This document shows positions 62,481 to 64,000 of a stretch of 64,000 bases of DNA, piece after piece. A program made the translations under genes and the position numbers. The notes under the pieces are model-generated. The model saw nothing but the letters and a program-made list of their open reading frames with translations. It had not been told where the DNA came from and did not search any database. The stretch is taken from NCBI GenBank assembly GCA_008125075.1, contig VLTH01000001.1, positions 780,671 through 844,670 of the forward strand. The letters run 5' to 3'. Positions within the stretch are counted from its first letter, which is position 1, and each line of letters opens with the position of its first letter. The stretch is from Acetivibrio alkalicellulosi. GTDB lineage: Bacteria; Bacillota; Clostridia; Acetivibrionales; Acetivibrionaceae.

Positions 62481-62848
62481 TTAATAAATGTAAAATAGGA
62501 GCAATTGGAGAGGAATATGCATTAAAATTTCTCAAACAAAACAACTTTAAGATTCTAGATAAAAATTTTAGATATAAAAGGTTAGGTGAAATTGACATAA
62601 TTTCCTGGGAAAGCGACATTATTTGCTTTCAAGAAGTAAAGACACGAAGTTCCATAGAATATGGTTATCCCAGGGAGTCTGTAAATTTTAAGAAGCAGGA
62701 AACTATAAGAAAACTTGCACAAATATACATAAATAGACATGGTTTGCAGGACGAAAATATTAGGTTTGATGTTATTGAGGTTTACATAGAAAAAAAGGAA
62801 AGCCATATTTTTTTAAAAAGTATAAATTTAATTAAAAATGCCTTTTAA
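62477..62848 (+). CDS. yraN: YraN family putative endonuclease
   Basis: 123 residues, UPF0102. The restriction-like nuclease core is visible in GEIDIISWESDIICFQEVKTR (split: GEIDII...E-V-K), preceded by GAIGEEYALKFLKQNNFKIL. YraN proteins are linked to DNA metabolism by their fold and context. Starts within the last codons of ylqH and ends just before radC. Confidence 0.9.
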   Translation: MINKCKIGAIGEEYALKFLKQNNFKILDKNFRYKRLGEIDIISWESDIICFQEVKTRSSIEYGYPRESVNFKKQETIRKLAQIYINRHGLQDENIRFDVIEVYIEKKESHIFLKSINLIKNAF

Positions 62849-62864
62849 GGAGGTAGTATATTGT

Positions 62865-63533
62865 ATGCATGAAGGTCATAGAATGAGACTTAAAAATAGA
62901 TTTTTAAAAGAAGGATTGGATGGTTTTGAATCTCATCAAATACTTGAGTTACTCTTGTTTTTTTCTATTCCCAGAAGAGACACCAATGAAATAGCACATA
63001 GATTAATAGAAAAGTTTGGTTCTTTGTCAGGAGTGTTTGAAGCTGACCCTAAAGAGCTTGCTAAAATACAGGGAATAGGCGAAACCTCTGCTTTTTTACT
63101 ATCTTTAATTCCACAACTTTCAAGAAGATATGCAAGTGATAGATGGAGAGATAAGCCAGAACTTAATAGTTCTATAAAAGCAGGAGAGTATGCAGTATCA
63201 TTATTTACTGGAAGAAAATACGAGGTGTTTTATGTAATATGTTTAGATGCACAAAACAGGGTTAATTATGCCCAGATAGTTAATGAAGGTACAATAAACG
63301 AAGCTGCTGTATATCCAAGAAATATAGTTGAAACTGCTCTTTTGCATAAGGCAAATAGTGTTATTTTAGCTCACAATCATCCAGGAGGAAGTTTAAATCC
63401 CTCAAGAGGGGATATGGAAGCAACTAAAGCTATTAAGAGGGCATTAGAAGCAATTTCAATTAAAGTGGTTGACCATATAATAGTGTGTGGAGAAAAATAT
63501 GTTAGCTTTGCAGAAAGAGGCCTTTTAGATTAA
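62865..63533 (+). CDS. radC: RadC family JAMM protein
   Basis: 222 residues. A helix-hairpin-helix region (about 50-85, LAKIQGIGETSAFLL) precedes the MPN/JAMM domain with the zinc motif HNHPGGSLNPSRGD (His, His, Asp) and upstream Glu in QIVNEGTINEAAVYPR. Despite the name, a role in repair is not established. ATG 62865 follows AAGGAGGT and gives usual length; ATG 62838 lies within yraN and has no RBS. Confidence 0.92.
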   Translation: MHEGHRMRLKNRFLKEGLDGFESHQILELLLFFSIPRRDTNEIAHRLIEKFGSLSGVFEADPKELAKIQGIGETSAFLLSLIPQLSRRYASDRWRDKPELNSSIKAGEYAVSLFTGRKYEVFYVICLDAQNRVNYAQIVNEGTINEAAVYPRNIVETALLHKANSVILAHNHPGGSLNPSRGDMEATKAIKRALEAISIKVVDHIIVCGEKYVSFAERGLLD

Positions 63534-63539
63534 TCCATG

Positions 63540-63590
63540 TCTTAAAGTGAATTTATGGTCTATTTGACATCAAACAAGTTCCATAATGCA
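63540..63590 (+). repeat. Remnant of family A repeat
   Basis: GGTCTATTTGACATCAAACA matches the centre of family A; the ends are lost. It sits between the convergent radC and exporter genes. Confidence 0.45.
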
Positions 63591-63605
63591 CCCTTGTAGT
63601 GTTAT

Positions 63606-64000
63606 TTACAATTCCTCATTGCCACCCAGGCCTTTAGTCTTTAGTTTTTTATCTACATATTCATCAATAAATATTTTAATTACTGCAATTATAGGAACAC
63701 CTAAAAACATCCCTAGTAGCCCAAATAAACCACCACCAACAATTATTGCTGTTATTATTAATAGAGGACTTATTCCTACCTGATCTCCAATTATTTTAGG
63801 GCCTAAATACCAACCGTCAAATTGCTGAAGTAAAACTATTATTATTGCAACCCATAATGCCTGAATTGGACTTATAAAAAGGGTTATTATTATGGCAGGA
63901 ACTGCACCAATAAATGGCCCTACATAGGGAATCATATTGGTAATACCAACAATAATACTAATTAGTAGCGCAAAGGGAAGTTTGAAAATAGACAGTATTA
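63606..64000 (-). CDS. AI-2E family transporter, C-terminal part
   Basis: The reading frame is open to the right window edge, so the N-terminus lies outside. The visible 131 residues contain the family's conserved block ITNMIPYVGPFIGAVPA, then QQFDGWYLGPKIIGD, ISPLLIITAIIVGGGLFG, and LGVPIIAVIKIFIDEY, the final membrane helices of PF01594. Members export varied small molecules or ions (for example Na+/H+ exchange); the name should not be taken as proof of AI-2 transport. Convergent with radC. Confidence 0.88.
   Translation of the reverse strand, partial: ILSIFKLPFALLISIIVGITNMIPYVGPFIGAVPAIIITLFISPIQALWVAIIIVLLQQFDGWYLGPKIIGDQVGISPLLIITAIIVGGGLFGLLGMFLGVPIIAVIKIFIDEYVDKKLKTKGLGGNEEL

Noticed and set aside
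1-64000. tRNA, rRNA or tmRNA genes
   Set aside because: I saw no cloverleaf with T-psi-C and anticodon features and no rRNA-like stretches; a covariance search would be needed to exclude small RNAs such as SRP RNA.

Overview
The window is low-GC, AT-rich DNA with strong AGGAGG-type ribosome binding sites and frequent TTG/GTG starts. It carries clostridial gene orders: miaB - YlbF/YmcA family - mutS - mutL - miaA - hfq, and ylxM - ffh - rpsP - khpA - rimM - trmD ... rplS - lepB - rbgA - rnhB - ylqG/ylqH-like - yraN - radC. With four dockerin enzymes or dockerin proteins, five type II-like cohesins and a dockerin-cohesin adaptor, the source is most likely a cellulosome-producing, cellulolytic clostridium (Acetivibrio / Clostridium alkalicellulosi-like). 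The species assignment is an inference. No tRNA or rRNA gene was recognised.

Layout. 1-2983: RDD membrane protein, a small DUF1540 protein, mtnP (-), and a DksA/TraR zinc-finger protein. 3830-13732: cellulosome cluster with a giant double-GH9 cellulase carrying an internal dockerin, a secreted four-cohesin scaffoldin, and a one-cohesin lipoprotein. 14007-20572: YIEGIA membrane protein, cytoplasmic GH8 exo-oligoxylanase, an orotate-PRTase-like protein, and a secreted papain-like protease with Kelch repeats and a dockerin. 20621-31477: tRNA modification, mismatch repair, hfq, and a divergent lexA/yneA pair with LexA boxes. 31633-35425: two ATP-grasp proteins and an acyl-CoA synthetase (-). 35782-39445: the SRP / S16 / TrmD operon. 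39783-57360: an 18-kb block lying between trmD and rplS, which are normally adjacent. It holds a histidine kinase, a REC-GGDEF-EAL protein, a sugar-binding lipoprotein (-), the dockerin-cohesin adaptor (-), a type III-A CRISPR-Cas locus and an N-terminal-dockerin protein. 57485-64000: the rest of the conserved operon, then a partial AI-2E family exporter (-).

The most unusual part is the type III-A locus (47135-55756). The first gene is a fusion: the HD, first palm and zinc part of Cas10 (Csm1) runs directly into a full Csm2. The second palm with the GGDD cyclase motif and the C-terminal D4 domain are absent. csm3 keeps its catalytic Asp, and csm4, csm5, cas2, cas1 and a CARF-HEPN csm6 are intact. 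cas6 is split by a -1 frameshift at a T TTA AAA heptamer. The only CRISPR found is a two-repeat, one-spacer mini-array in the gap just upstream of cas1. Its spacer is the exact antisense of a ribosome-binding-site-plus-ATG sequence. A promoter far upstream of the locus has a LexA-like box in its spacer. Together this could be a decaying defence locus or one reduced to crRNA-guided mRNA cutting without second-messenger signalling. The sequence alone does not decide between these.

Intergenic regions are filled with three short repeat families. Family A is an inverted-repeat MITE-like element of about 100 bp. Family B is a hairpin element with a GGGGCTC-GAGCCCC-like core. Family C is an approximately 85-bp structured repeat found at 1-85 and, inverted, at 12657-12740. 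Family B is inserted inside family A twice, at the same internal site, each time with a short direct duplication.
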